NCBI RefSeq assembly: GCF_017104965.1 | Contig: NZ_JAAGPR010000007.1 | Coordinates: 271,220 to 335,219 of the forward strand | Length of the DNA: 64,000 nt | Source of the DNA: Paraburkholderia sp. Ac-20340 | GTDB taxonomy: Bacteria; Pseudomonadota; Gammaproteobacteria; Burkholderiales; Burkholderiaceae | Reading direction: 5' to 3' | Part shown: one piece after another, positions 16,078 through 24,541 of the stretch | Layout: every line of letters begins with the position of its first letter | Position numbering within the stretch: the first letter of the stretch is position 1 | Notes under the pieces: model-generated | Told to the model about the DNA's origin: nothing | What the model saw: only the letters and a program-made list of their open reading frames with translations | Databases searched by the model: none | Made by a program: the position numbers and the translations under genes

Positions 16078-17541
16078 TTATTGGCCGCTGCCCGCCTGTT
16101 CCTCGATCTGACGCCCCACATTGGCGTCGATATTCTTCCAGTATTCGAACACGCGTTCGCGCACGGGACTGCGCACGCCATTCAGGCTCGCCACCACCTG
16201 CTCGACGAGCAAGGCGCGCTGCTTGTCGTTAAAGACGTTACGCACAAGATTGCCTGGCTGGCCGAAATCGTCGTCTTCCGCGTGCAGCGCATAAGCGCTG
16301 CGGACCATTTCGCCATCGGCTTCCCAGCCATCGTCGGCGGGACCGGTCTGATCGGCCCACGGACGCCCGAAGCTGTTCGGCACATAAGTGGGCGCGTTGC
16401 CGGTGTGTTCGAACGCCATATGACCGTCGAACTGATAGGTCTGCACCGGCACTTTCGGCTGGTTCACCGGCAACTGATTGAAGTTCGTGCCGATACGCGC
16501 ACGGTGCGCGTCGTTATAGGCGAATGCGCGGCCCAGCAGCATCCTGTCCGGCGACAGGCCAATGCCCGGCACCGTATTGCCCGGCGAAAACGCTGCCTGC
16601 TCGATCTGCGCGAAAAAATTCTCCGGGTTGCGATTGAGCGTCATCGTGCCGACCTTGATGAGCGGATAGTCCTTGTGCGACCACGTCTTGGTCAGATCGA
16701 AAGGGTTGAAGCGATAGTGCTTTGCCTGCGCGTAAGGCATCACCTGCACCGAGAGCGTCCACGTCGGACATTCGCCGCGCTTGATCGATTCGAACAGATC
16801 ACGCCGATGGAAATCGGCATCGCGCCCGGCAGTGGCTTCGGCTTCGGCATTGGTGAAAAACTGCATGCCCTGATTGGTGTGGAAGTGATACTTCACCCAG
16901 AACTTCTCGCCCTGCGCGTTGATCCACATATAGGTATGCGAGCCGTAACCATTCATATGACGCCAGGTTTTCGGCAGACCGCGCTCGCCCATCAGATACG
17001 TGACCTGATGCGCGGATTCCGGATTGTTCGTCCAGAAATCCCATTGCATTTCGCCGTCGCGCAGACCGGAATCGGGCAGACGTTTCTGGCTGCGGATGAA
17101 GTGCGGAAACTTCATCGGATCGCGCACGAAAAACACCGGCGTGTTATTGCCGACCAGATCGTAATTGCCTTCCGTGGTGTAGAACTTCAGCGAAAAACCG
17201 CGCACGTCGCGCCACGTATCGGGGCTGCCCATCTCGCCCGCCACGGTGGAAAAACGCGCCAGCATTTCCGTGCTCGCGCCCTTCTGGAACAAGGCCGCCT
17301 TGGTGTACTTCGAGACGTCCTCGGTGGTCTTGAACTCGCCGAACGCACCCGAACCCTTGGCGTGCGGTTGACGCTCCGGCACTTTCTCGCGGTTGAAGTG
17401 CGCCATCTGCTCGAGGAAATGCACGTCATGCAGCAGGATCGGACCATCCGGTCCGATCGTCAGCGAATTGCGGTCGCTGACGGCCGGCGCACCCGCGCTC
17501 GTCGTGGATTTACCGAGTGACTTACCGCTCGAATCAGCCAT
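16078..17541 (-). CDS. Monofunctional haem catalase (small-subunit clade)
   Basis: A 487-residue catalase from the ATG at 17541, which has CAGGAG in front of it; longer frames upstream lack support. The active site is complete: His60 in [17 protein letters not shown], the Asn in [14 protein letters not shown], and the proximal haem Tyr in [14 protein letters not shown]. It decomposes hydrogen peroxide in the cytoplasm and has no signal peptide. It is divergent from the phasin gene with 531 bases between; no obvious OxyR site was found. Confidence 0.95.
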   Translation of the reverse strand: MADSSGKSLGKSTTSAGAPAVSDRNSLTIGPDGPILLHDVHFLEQMAHFNREKVPERQPHAKGSGAFGEFKTTEDVSKYTKAALFQKGASTEMLARFSTVAGEMGSPDTWRDVRGFSLKFYTTEGNYDLVGNNTPVFFVRDPMKFPHFIRSQKRLPDSGLRDGEMQWDFWTNNPESAHQVTYLMGERGLPKTWRHMNGYGSHTYMWINAQGEKFWVKYHFHTNQGMQFFTNAEAEATAGRDADFHRRDLFESIKRGECPTWTLSVQVMPYAQAKHYRFNPFDLTKTWSHKDYPLIKVGTMTLNRNPENFFAQIEQAAFSPGNTVPGIGLSPDRMLLGRAFAYNDAHRARIGTNFNQLPVNQPKVPVQTYQFDGHMAFEHTGNAPTYVPNSFGRPWADQTGPADDGWEADGEMVRSAYALHAEDDDFGQPGNLVRNVFNDKQRALLVEQVVASLNGVRSPVRERVFEYWKNIDANVGRQIEEQAGSGQ

Positions 17542-17788
17542 CTGAACTCTCCTGTGGAGTCGCCGGCCGCGCAACGCCGTACTGGACGCCGCGGACGCGA
17601 ACGGTCTCTGCAGCGTGACGCGCGTGGCATCGCACGGCGCCTGTCGCGACTCTGATTGGGGGACGACCCGGCGCCTGCCTGCACGCCAGGGAATGGCCAT
17701 TCTGCACGTCCTCGCCAAGCATTGCGCTTAAGCGGTCGCTCGCGCATCGCAAGCGTTGGCGCAGCAGAAAAGACCGCCAGGACAGCGT

Positions 17789-17849
17789 CGTTTCGCATCG
17801 GAAAATTTGTCGCCACGCGCCAGGTTCATGCGTTTCGAATCGGAAATTT
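17789..17849 (+). repeat. Two near-identical direct repeats
   Basis: CGTTTCGCATCGGAAAATTT at 17789 and CGTTTCGAATCGGAAATTT at 17831 differ by two or three bases and start 42 bp apart, close to four helical turns. They lie between catalase and phasin and could be a regulator site for either gene; no family is assigned. Confidence 0.5.
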
Positions 17850-17936
17850 CTGGCTTGCTGCGATGCCTGCCGATGTCAGCATTTTCTTAATACGAATCAA
17901 GCGTTTACTGAAATGTTGCGACGCACAAGATAACGC

Positions 17937-17964
17937 TTGACTTGGTTTTCTTTTGAGATATTAT
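17937..17964 (+). promoter_or_regulatory. Sigma-70-type promoter of the phasin gene
   Basis: TTGACT at 17937-17942 and TATTAT at 17959-17964, separated by 16 bp, the best promoter match in this region. The start would fall near 17971, leaving a leader of about 100 bases before the phasin ATG. Confidence 0.6.
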
Positions 17965-18072
17965 GAAGTCGATTGCTGCATCGCACCAATACGCGAACCG
18001 GTGATCGATAGAACGTATTCTTCTTTTCGTAACGGAACCGACGCGTAGCGGTCCCCCATCAGGAACGACGAC

Positions 18073-18633
18073 ATGACTCTGCCTACTCCCGAACAATTCG
18101 CCGCCACCCAGAAAGCTGGCCTCGAAACCCTCTTCGGCCTGACGACCAAGGCGTTCGAAGGCGCAGTCAAGCTCGCCGAACTGAATATCGAAGCAGCCCG
18201 CTCGGCGATCGCCGAAGGTCAGGAACACGCCCAGCGCACGCTGACGGCCAAGGACCCGCAAGGCTTCTTCGCCCTGCAAGCCGGCTTCGCACAGCCCGCC
18301 GCCGAAAAGGCGCTGGCTTATGGCCGCAACGTGTACGCCATCGTTTCGGCTACGCACTCGGAATTCTCGGAAGCCGCGCAAAGCCAGTTCGAACAGCAAC
18401 AGCGCGCTGTCCAGTCGTTCGTCGACACGGCGGCCAAGAACGCGCCCGCCGGTTCGGAAAGCGCCATCGCGGCATTCAAGACGGCCATCACGGCAGCACA
18501 AGGCGCATTCGACTCGGTGAACAAGGCTGCGAAGCAGGCTACGGAAATCGCCGAAAGCAACATCGACGCCGTGACCAAGGCAGCGTCGAAGGCGGCCGCA
18601 CAAGCTACGCGCGCTGCAAAGCAAACGGCTTAA
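18073..18633 (+). CDS. phaP: Phasin, PHA granule-associated protein
   Basis: A 186-residue helical, Ala-rich protein starting [21 protein letters not shown], the standard beginning of the Burkholderia/Cupriavidus PHB phasin. It coats polyhydroxyalkanoate granules and controls their size and number. AGGAACGACGAC precedes the ATG. It has no signal peptide and the whole length fits the Phasin_2 family. It is followed by its own terminator, so it is monocistronic, as usual for phaP1. Confidence 0.95.
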   Translation: MTLPTPEQFAATQKAGLETLFGLTTKAFEGAVKLAELNIEAARSAIAEGQEHAQRTLTAKDPQGFFALQAGFAQPAAEKALAYGRNVYAIVSATHSEFSEAAQSQFEQQQRAVQSFVDTAAKNAPAGSESAIAAFKTAITAAQGAFDSVNKAAKQATEIAESNIDAVTKAASKAAAQATRAAKQTA

Positions 18634-18681
18634 GTTTTAGGGCGGCTTCTGGCGCCTTCGTGGCGACAGAGCGTTGCCGAG

Positions 18682-18718
18682 AACGGGTTTCGCGAAAGCG
18701 AAGCCCGTTTTTTCTTTT
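18682..18718 (+). terminator. Terminator of the phasin gene
   Basis: Stem of 12 bp (18682-18693 with 18698-18709) and a T-rich tract after it. It lies about 50 bases after the phasin stop. Confidence 0.88.
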
Positions 18719-18761
18719 CGGCGACGAAGTTTCCGATCGGCGTCGTTCTGGCGAATCGCCG

Positions 18762-19814
18762 TCAATCGTCGCAGTTCCCCACGTCGAACATCGCTTTCAG
18801 CGCGCAATGGGAAGTCAGCATGCGTGCACCGTCATGACCGACGCCCGGGACGACGTGGAAATGCTGATTCAGACCGTTCGGATGCCGCGACTGCATATAG
18901 CGGAAGAAGCTTTCTGCGCGCGCGAGGCGTTGCGGCCCTTGCGCCTGCGCGGCGCAGCTTTTGTCGAGCGAAGCCGATAAAGAATCGCGATCCGCCCCGC
19001 CCACCAGATAGAGAATGTGCCGCTGCGCGTAGCGCGTTTCCAGTTGCTCCGGCGTCTTTGAGCGCATGAACGCCGGACGCGCATTCATGCCGTATTTCCA
19101 GTCATCGAAACCCGGGCAGCGCGAAGCATCGACAGCGACCGGGCGCTGCGCGTTGAAATACGCGTACGACGAAGGACTCGCCACCACAAAGCGCACGTCG
19201 ATGCCGGCCTGCGCGAGATCGTCCGGCACATCGGAGGCAATCGCATAGCGCTGCAGCACTTGCGCGCCGCCCGAATGCCCGGCGAACACAATCGTCTTGA
19301 GATGGGGGAAATGCTGTTTGTCCGCGAGGCGGCGCGCGATGGCGTCGAGTACCGCGTACGCGCCCACGGGCGCGCCGGTTTTCGCGTCGGCGCCGCCCAT
19401 CCACGCGTTGGCGTGCCAGCTTAAAAGATCGCCCGGCGCGTGAAAGGCGCGCGTATCGTCAGTCGAAAGGAATTGCGGCGCGATCAGGATCGTACTGCCG
19501 GCATCGACGCCCGCTTTGTCGCGCGCCTGCTGCGCCGTGCGGAAATAATCGTTGGCGTTGCGCAACCGTCCATGCAGCACGATCACAGCGCGCACGACGT
19601 CGGGCTGCGGCACGTTCCAGTCGGCGCTTGAATCGAGCGCGAATTCGGCCTGACCTTGCGGCGTATCGATCGGCATGCGCGCACCGGCAAGCGCATCGAC
19701 CGGACGTGAATCCGATGCATGCGCGCGGGCAGCATAAACAGAATCGCTAATCGAAACAGCAAGCGCGCAGGCCAGCGCTATTGCAGCGGCGGCGCGCAGA
19801 ACAGTCGTACCCAT
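18762..19814 (-). CDS. Secreted alpha/beta-hydrolase
   Basis: A 350-residue protein with a signal peptide (AAAAIALACALAVSISDSVYA). The fold is alpha/beta-hydrolase: VIVLHGRLRNANDYF supplies the oxyanion region, VFAGHSGGAQVL the nucleophile Ser, and HVVPGVGHDGARM the catalytic His. It is probably a periplasmic or secreted esterase. It lies tail to tail with the phasin gene, but it lacks the type-specific motifs of PHB depolymerases, so a link to PHA is not supported. AGGAAACACG precedes the ATG. Confidence 0.83.
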   Translation of the reverse strand: MGTTVLRAAAAIALACALAVSISDSVYAARAHASDSRPVDALAGARMPIDTPQGQAEFALDSSADWNVPQPDVVRAVIVLHGRLRNANDYFRTAQQARDKAGVDAGSTILIAPQFLSTDDTRAFHAPGDLLSWHANAWMGGADAKTGAPVGAYAVLDAIARRLADKQHFPHLKTIVFAGHSGGAQVLQRYAIASDVPDDLAQAGIDVRFVVASPSSYAYFNAQRPVAVDASRCPGFDDWKYGMNARPAFMRSKTPEQLETRYAQRHILYLVGGADRDSLSASLDKSCAAQAQGPQRLARAESFFRYMQSRHPNGLNQHFHVVPGVGHDGARMLTSHCALKAMFDVGNCDD

Positions 19815-19937
19815 CGTGTTTCCTGTTGGAAAAACACAGGATAAAACGTTCGAAAAGGAAACTCGCCGACTGCGGCAGTAGAAAAGCGGCCAGCATCGCG
19901 CGGGCCGCTCATTGAGAACGTGATATCGCCTGGCGAA

Positions 19938-20627
19938 TCAGGAACCGAACATTCGGTTCACGGCATGTTCGAGGTGATCGCGCATGGCCTGCGAAGCGCG
20001 CGCGACATCGCGTGCCTGAATCGCTTCGAGCACTTCCAGATGCTCCTGCTGCACGATGCGCTGACGCTCGATCGACTTCACGAGCGACAGGTTGCGCGAC
20101 AGATTCATGCTGAAAACCATCTGCTCCTGAATACCGGAAAGTGCGGTGATAAAGAACTGGTTCTTCGACGCGCGGGCGATCGCCATGTGAAAGGCGAAGT
20201 CGTCTTTCGCGCCAATGCCCGAGGTTTCGATAATCGTCTGGAGATTGTCCCACTCGCGGCGGATGGCCGAGAGATCGGCGTCATCGGCCTTCTGCGCGGC
20301 GAGCGCCGCGGCGCCCGCCTCCACCACCACGCGATATTCGTAGCAACGGCGAATGTCCGACAAGGTTTCGAGCGGCGCGAAGCGGCGCACGTCCGGGTCG
20401 GGACGGCGCATGACCGTTGTGCCCGAACCGTGGCGCGTGGCGATGATGCCGTCGGCGCGCAGTTGCGCGAGCGCTTCGCGCACGGTCGGCCGCGAGGTCG
20501 CGAAGCGTTCCGCGAGCATATGCTCGGTCGGCAGGCGTTCGCCTTCCTTGTATTCGCCTTCGATGATGCGGTTCAGGATGTCGCTGTAAATCCGCGCCGG
20601 CATATTCGGCGCTTTCTGCTCAGCCAT
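19938..20627 (-). CDS. GntR-family transcriptional regulator, FadR subfamily
   Basis: A 229-residue regulator. The N-terminal winged helix (IYSDILNRIIEGEYKEGERLPTEHMLAERF then SRPTVREALAQLRADG) binds DNA; the C-terminal FCD domain has the metal- and ligand-binding His positions in FAFHMAIARAS, QQEHLEVLEAI and MRDHLEHAVNR. FadR-subfamily members often sense sugar acids. It ends a likely operon with the aldose epimerase and RraA-like genes and is the best local candidate for the GTTGT-N3-RCAAC operators at 22713, 34367 and 37108; that assignment is inference. Confidence 0.9.
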   Translation of the reverse strand: MAEQKAPNMPARIYSDILNRIIEGEYKEGERLPTEHMLAERFATSRPTVREALAQLRADGIIATRHGSGTTVMRRPDPDVRRFAPLETLSDIRRCYEYRVVVEAGAAALAAQKADDADLSAIRREWDNLQTIIETSGIGAKDDFAFHMAIARASKNQFFITALSGIQEQMVFSMNLSRNLSLVKSIERQRIVQQEHLEVLEAIQARDVARASQAMRDHLEHAVNRMFGS

Positions 20628-20750
20628 GGTCAGGTGCTACGCGGTGAGTTGTCAGGTATGTCGTGGATTGTAAGTCATATGACGCAGTCACAGAGCGAAA
20701 CGCCCCATCCGGCAAGGCTTCTGCGATATTTACAACAATGTCTTCGCCGC

Positions 20751-21686
20751 TCATCGCAAGGCGCTCACGGCGATGCGCAGCGTGGCCGTTTCGCTTTGTC
20801 CCGGCGCCAGCCAGCGCAAGCCCAGACCGTTGTGGATCGCGTCAGGCAAACCGAGCCACGGCTCGACGCAATAAAAATCGGCGTCGGGCGCGAGCGTCCA
20901 CGAGGTGACCGCGTACCAGGGCAATGAATCCGGGCGCTTCAAGTCGATTTCGATGCTGCGGTTCAGCGTGGGGATATCGATACGTACAGGTGTTTCCGGC
21001 TCGCCTTCGATGCAGTGAAAGCGATCGACGATCTGCGGGTCGTCGAAGGCATAGCGCGTGGCGCCAGCTTGCGGCTCGGTCGTCGTGCCGTCGGCGAGTT
21101 GATGCCGGTAGACGTTGCGCGGCAGCGTGAGCGTCGCTTCGCCGCGCTGCGTGTGCGGCAACGCGAAGTAGAAATGATGGCCCGCGTAGTACGGCATGCG
21201 CGCGTCGGACGAATCTTTCGCATCGGAAACTTCTGCCGTATTCGTCGTGATCAGGCTGACTTCGAGCGTCGCTTCATCCACCAGCCGATACACCGCCTCG
21301 AAGCGGAAACGAAACGGATAGCCCGCCTGCGTCGCCGCGCTATCTTTGAGCGTCATGCGCACGCTCGCGCCGTCTTCATCGACTTGCGCAGCGAACGGCA
21401 GATCGCGCGCGAAGCCGTGCAAAGGCACTTCGCGCACGACGCCCTGCGCATCGCGCCAGAAGCCGATGCGCCCATCCACACGATGCCGCGCGATAAACGG
21501 AAACAGCAGCGGATTGCCGCCACGCACCAGCGCGGGCTGCGTCCAGTCGGCGGCATCGGGCCAATGGATGATGGACGCGCCGTGCAGATGCCACGACAGC
21601 AGACGCCCGCCCGCTTGCGGCGCGAGCAGCAGACGCGAACCGCCGCGCACGATTTCGATGACTTCCTGGTCCTGAAACTTCGGCAT
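20751..21686 (-). CDS. Aldose 1-epimerase family protein
   Basis: A 311-residue mutarotase-like protein. VRGGNPLLFPFIARH and GFARDLPF fit the family substrate loop, YYAGHHFYFALP carries the conserved His, and FYCVEPWLGLPDAI carries the Glu acid/base. It interconverts alpha and beta anomers of sugars in the cytoplasm. Between the RraA-like gene and the FadR gene in a uronate cluster, it probably speeds conversion of imported uronate to the anomer used by uronate dehydrogenase. The (CTTTGT)20 repeat lies 59 bases before its start, which has no strong ribosome site. Confidence 0.87.
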   Translation of the reverse strand: MPKFQDQEVIEIVRGGSRLLLAPQAGGRLLSWHLHGASIIHWPDAADWTQPALVRGGNPLLFPFIARHRVDGRIGFWRDAQGVVREVPLHGFARDLPFAAQVDEDGASVRMTLKDSAATQAGYPFRFRFEAVYRLVDEATLEVSLITTNTAEVSDAKDSSDARMPYYAGHHFYFALPHTQRGEATLTLPRNVYRHQLADGTTTEPQAGATRYAFDDPQIVDRFHCIEGEPETPVRIDIPTLNRSIEIDLKRPDSLPWYAVTSWTLAPDADFYCVEPWLGLPDAIHNGLGLRWLAPGQSETATLRIAVSALR

Positions 21687-21744
21687 GTCGTATCGGAAAT
21701 AGAGAAAACTTTTGTCGTGCGCCAGGCTGCTCGCGCCAACCTGG

Positions 21745-21868
21745 CTTTGTCTTTGTCTTTGTCTTTGTCTTTGTCTTTGTCTTTGTCTTTGTCTTTGTCT
21801 TTGTCTTTGTCTTTGTCTTTGTCTTTGTCTTTGTCTTTGTCTTTGTCTTTGTCTTTGTCTTTGTCTTT
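21745..21868. repeat. (CTTTGT)20 hexanucleotide tandem repeat
   Basis: Twenty uninterrupted, identical copies of CTTTGT (21745-21864) plus a partial CTTT that runs into the stop codon of the RraA-like gene. On the transcribed strand it reads (ACAAAG)n. It fills most of the 180-base gap between the RraA-like gene and the aldose epimerase gene. Since the unit is 6 bp, changes in number alter spacing without shifting frame. Perfect repeats of this length are prone to slipped-strand copy-number change. Confidence 0.98.
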
Positions 21869-22601
21869 AACCGCGCGCCTTTTTCCACTCGGCGTAAGCG
21901 GCCAGCGTGGCTTCGTTGGGCGGATACGTGCCCGGCAATGCCGCACCGGCCTCGATGCGCTCGGTGATAAAGCATTCGAGCGATTCCTGCTCCACCGCCG
22001 CCTGCGCGACTTCCTCGACGAGATGGCGCGGAATCACGACCACGCCATCGGCGTCGCCCACGAGAATATCGCCCGGAAACACCGCCACGCCGCCGCAGCC
22101 GATCGGCACGTTCAGATCGACGGTGTGATGCTTGCAGAGATTGAGCGGTGCGGAAGCGCCCGCGCAATAGACCGGAATGCCGAGCGCGGCGATGGTCGCG
22201 CTGTCGCGCACCGGGCCGTCCGAAACCATGCCCGCGACGCCGCGCATCTTCAGACGCGTGGCGAGGATCGAGCCCATCGACGCCGCATCGGTCACGCCGC
22301 GGCAGTCCTGCACCAGCACCGCACCGGCGGGCACGGTTTCCACGCCCTTGCGCTGAGGATGCTCGGGATTCTGGAACGCGCTCAACTGGTCGAGATCCTC
22401 GCGCGCCGGGATGTTGCGCATCGTGAAGGCCGGGCCGACCAGATTGGGCGTGCCGGGCGCGGGCGACGCCAGCGGCTTCACGCCCTGGATAAAGACGTTG
22501 CGCAGACCGTGCTTGAAAAGCTGGGTGGTGAGCGTGGCCGTGGAGACGTGGCGCAGTTGTTCGAGCGCTTGTTCGCTCACGGGGATGGCGGGTGAATTCA
22601 T
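21867..22601 (-). CDS. RraA-like protein (HMG/oxaloacetate aldolase family)
   Basis: A 244-residue protein from the ATG at 22601. It has the RraA-like fold motifs: GPAFTMRN, GAVLVQDCRGVTDAASMG, the active-site segment VSDGPVRDSATI, and GDILVGDADGVVVIPR. Members include 4-hydroxy-4-methyl-2-oxoglutarate/oxaloacetate aldolases and poorly defined enzymes of sugar-acid clusters; true RNase-E inhibitors are shorter. In a uronate cluster, a keto-acid role is more likely than RNase regulation. It starts the minus-strand operon with epimerase and FadR genes and diverges from exuT. Confidence 0.85.
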   Translation of the reverse strand: MNSPAIPVSEQALEQLRHVSTATLTTQLFKHGLRNVFIQGVKPLASPAPGTPNLVGPAFTMRNIPAREDLDQLSAFQNPEHPQRKGVETVPAGAVLVQDCRGVTDAASMGSILATRLKMRGVAGMVSDGPVRDSATIAALGIPVYCAGASAPLNLCKHHTVDLNVPIGCGGVAVFPGDILVGDADGVVVIPRHLVEEVAQAAVEQESLECFITERIEAGAALPGTYPPNEATLAAYAEWKKARG

Positions 22602-23167
22602 CGTGTCTCGTCCGTTTTTGTGGCGCGCGAGGGTCGCGCAGGCTGGCCGCCAGGCATTGATGGAACCTCGTAGGCAGTTCGAGAAAACCATCGCCGGGCG
22701 CAATGCTCGCATTGTTGTAATACAACACGAAAATTGTCAACCAGCCCGATGGGTCTTGCTTCGGCACAGGTCATCGGACAACCCGCTCGAGCCTTGATTC
22801 GTCGGCTTGAATGCACTTGTCCAGCACCGCCTTCGACGATCCGCACGGCCTTTGATCACCCGCAGATTTGCGCCACGTCCCAGGGAAATCCCCATCCAAA
22901 CATAATTTGCTTTACAACTTTGCGGCAAATAGAATGATGTCTTACATGACGAGCCCTATCCGGGCCCGTCACGGCCCACCAGAGAGAACCGAAAAAAGGC
23001 TGAACAACGGTGCGGGACCGCAGGGTTGCATGACAACACGGCGGCTACGCCACCAGCAGACACACGCTGACAACATTCATCGGGACGCACGAACGCAGGC
23101 GGCCACAACACGGGACCGGAACGGATACTTCCAGAGCATCCGCCGACGGTTCGACAGGAGACGAGCA
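22602..23167. other. Divergent promoter region, RraA-like gene and exuT
   Basis: About 565 bases without a credible gene; an in-frame extension of exuT to 22868 exists but has no coding character and the start at 23168 has a good ribosome site. It carries the 15-bp palindrome at 22713 near the RraA-like side and AT-rich sequence around 22900-22950 that may hold the exuT promoter. Confidence 0.65.
22713..22727. promoter_or_regulatory. Palindromic operator upstream of the RraA-like operon
   Basis: TGTTGTAATACAACA is a perfect 15-bp odd-centred palindrome of the GntR/FadR operator style (TGT...ACA). Similar sites occur at 34367 and 37108, before two other sugar-acid operons. The likely binder is the FadR-type protein encoded at the end of this operon. 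Confidence 0.65.
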
Positions 23168-24472
23168 GTGCAACGCAAGACTATCAAAGGGGTGCGGTGG
23201 TGGATCATCGGCCTCATCATGATCGGTACGGTCTTCAACTATCTCGCGCGTAGTTCGCTTTCCGTGGCCGCGCCCACGCTCACGCAGACGATGCACATGA
23301 CCACGCAGCAGTATTCGTACGTGGTCACGGCCTTCCAGGCCTGCTATGCGCTCTCGCAGCCGATCGCCGGCTTCGTGCTCGATTCGGTGGGCGTGAAGAT
23401 TGGTTTCGCGATCTTCGCGTTCGGCTGGGCCATCGCCAACATGCTGCACGGCCTGGCCAGCAGCTGGCCCGCGCTGGCGTTCTTCCGCGGCCTGCTCGGC
23501 ATGAGCGAAGCGGCGATCTTCCCGGCCGGCATGAAGTCCATCAGCATGTGGTTCCCGGCCAAGGAGCGCTCGGTGGCCACGGGCTGGCTCAACACCGGTA
23601 CGTCGATCGGCGCGATGATCGCTCCGCCGCTCGTGGTCTGGTGCATTCTCAAGTACAACTGGCAATTCGCCTTCGTCCTGACGGGCGGCGTGGCGCTGAT
23701 CTGGGTCGCGCTCTGGCTCGTGTTCTTCAAGACGCCCGCCGAGCACCCGAAGCTCTCGAAGGAAGAAGCCGAGTACATCAGCGCCGGTCAGACCGACGCG
23801 CAGAAGGCCGGCATCGGCAAGCGCGCCTCGTTCAAGGAAGTGCTGAAGACGCGCCGCTTCTGGGGCATCGGCATCCCGCGCATGCTCGCGGAACCGGCAT
23901 GGCAGACCTTCGGCGCGTGGATTCCGCTCTACATGGTCACCGTGCGTCACATGAACCTGAAGGAAATCGCGCTGTTCGCGTGGATGCCCTTCCTGGCCGC
24001 CGACCTCGGCTGCCTGATCGGCGGCTACCTGGCGCCGCTGTTCATCCGCTGGTTCGGCTGCTCGCTGATCACCTCGCGCAAGCTCGTCATCACGACCGGC
24101 GCGCTGCTGATGGTCGGCCCGGCCTGCGTGGGCCTCGTTGCCAGCCCGTATGCCGCCATCGCCCTCTTCTGCGTCGGCACCTTCGCGCACCAGACGATCT
24201 CCGGCGCCCTGTTCACGCTCGCTTCGGACGTATTCGGCCAGCATGAAGTGGCGACGGCCACGGGCCTGTCGGGCATGTTCGGTTATCTTGGCGCGACGGT
24301 GTTTTCGCTCATCGTCGGCGCACTGGCCACCACGATCGGCTATAACCCTCTGTTCGTGTGTCTGATGCTGTTCGACATCATCGGCGCCTGCGTCGCCTGG
24401 CGTCTGATCTCGAACCAGCAGCGCGACAATGTCGCCACGACCACGCTGCACGCGCAGAACGTGAAGGCCTGA
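23168..24472 (+). CDS. exuT: Hexuronate-type MFS transporter (anion:cation symporter family)
   Basis: 434 residues from a GTG start with AGGAG 8 bases upstream. The protein opens KGVRWWIIGLIMIGTVFNYL, ARSSLSVAAP, the ExuT/GudP signature, with 12 predicted helices and AIFPAGMKSISMWFPAKERSVA in helices 4-5. It imports galacturonate/glucuronate with protons. The close uronate dehydrogenase downstream supports that substrate over glucarate; the glucarate transporter GudP is the main alternative. A strong terminator separates it from udh. Confidence 0.88.
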   Translation: MQRKTIKGVRWWIIGLIMIGTVFNYLARSSLSVAAPTLTQTMHMTTQQYSYVVTAFQACYALSQPIAGFVLDSVGVKIGFAIFAFGWAIANMLHGLASSWPALAFFRGLLGMSEAAIFPAGMKSISMWFPAKERSVATGWLNTGTSIGAMIAPPLVVWCILKYNWQFAFVLTGGVALIWVALWLVFFKTPAEHPKLSKEEAEYISAGQTDAQKAGIGKRASFKEVLKTRRFWGIGIPRMLAEPAWQTFGAWIPLYMVTVRHMNLKEIALFAWMPFLAADLGCLIGGYLAPLFIRWFGCSLITSRKLVITTGALLMVGPACVGLVASPYAAIALFCVGTFAHQTISGALFTLASDVFGQHEVATATGLSGMFGYLGATVFSLIVGALATTIGYNPLFVCLMLFDIIGACVAWRLISNQQRDNVATTTLHAQNVKA

Positions 24473-24486
24473 TCGATCGATCATCG

Positions 24487-24523
24487 GCCGGCACCCGCGA
24501 GGGTGCCGGCTTTTGGCGTTTTT
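24487..24523 (+). terminator. Intrinsic terminator between exuT and udh
   Basis: A perfect 10-bp stem (24487-24496 with 24501-24510), a 4-nt loop and a T-rich tail. It sits in the 69-base gap between exuT and udh, so it is an intra-cluster attenuating terminator: udh either relies on read-through or on a promoter I could not see. Confidence 0.85.
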
Positions 24524-24541
24524 ATGTGAGGTAAAACCACT

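Larger units (their letters stand above)
17542..18072. other. Divergent promoter region, catalase and phasin
   Basis: About 530 bases with no credible gene. It contains catalase upstream sequence, a pair of near-identical direct repeats (17789 and 17831) and the phasin promoter (17937-17964), followed by a leader of about 100 bases. Confidence 0.7.

Noticed and set aside
18762..19814. Annotating the secreted hydrolase as a PHB depolymerase because the phasin is adjacent
   Set aside because: It lacks recognisable depolymerase-specific segments; only the generic hydrolase motifs GHSGG and VGHD are visible.
21745..21868. Repeat array as a CRISPR
   Set aside because: Unit is 6 bp with no spacers; a simple tandem repeat.
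21015..22595. Long plus-strand frame with a Leu-Ser repeat region
   Set aside because: It is antisense to the epimerase and RraA-like genes; the Leu-Ser run is just the translation of the (CTTTGT)20 array. No ribosome site or family match.
22868..23167. 100-codon N-terminal extension of the hexuronate transporter
   Set aside because: The family starts at KGVRWW and the GTG at 23168 has AGGAG at the right distance; the extension is rich in Arg and Thr without pattern.
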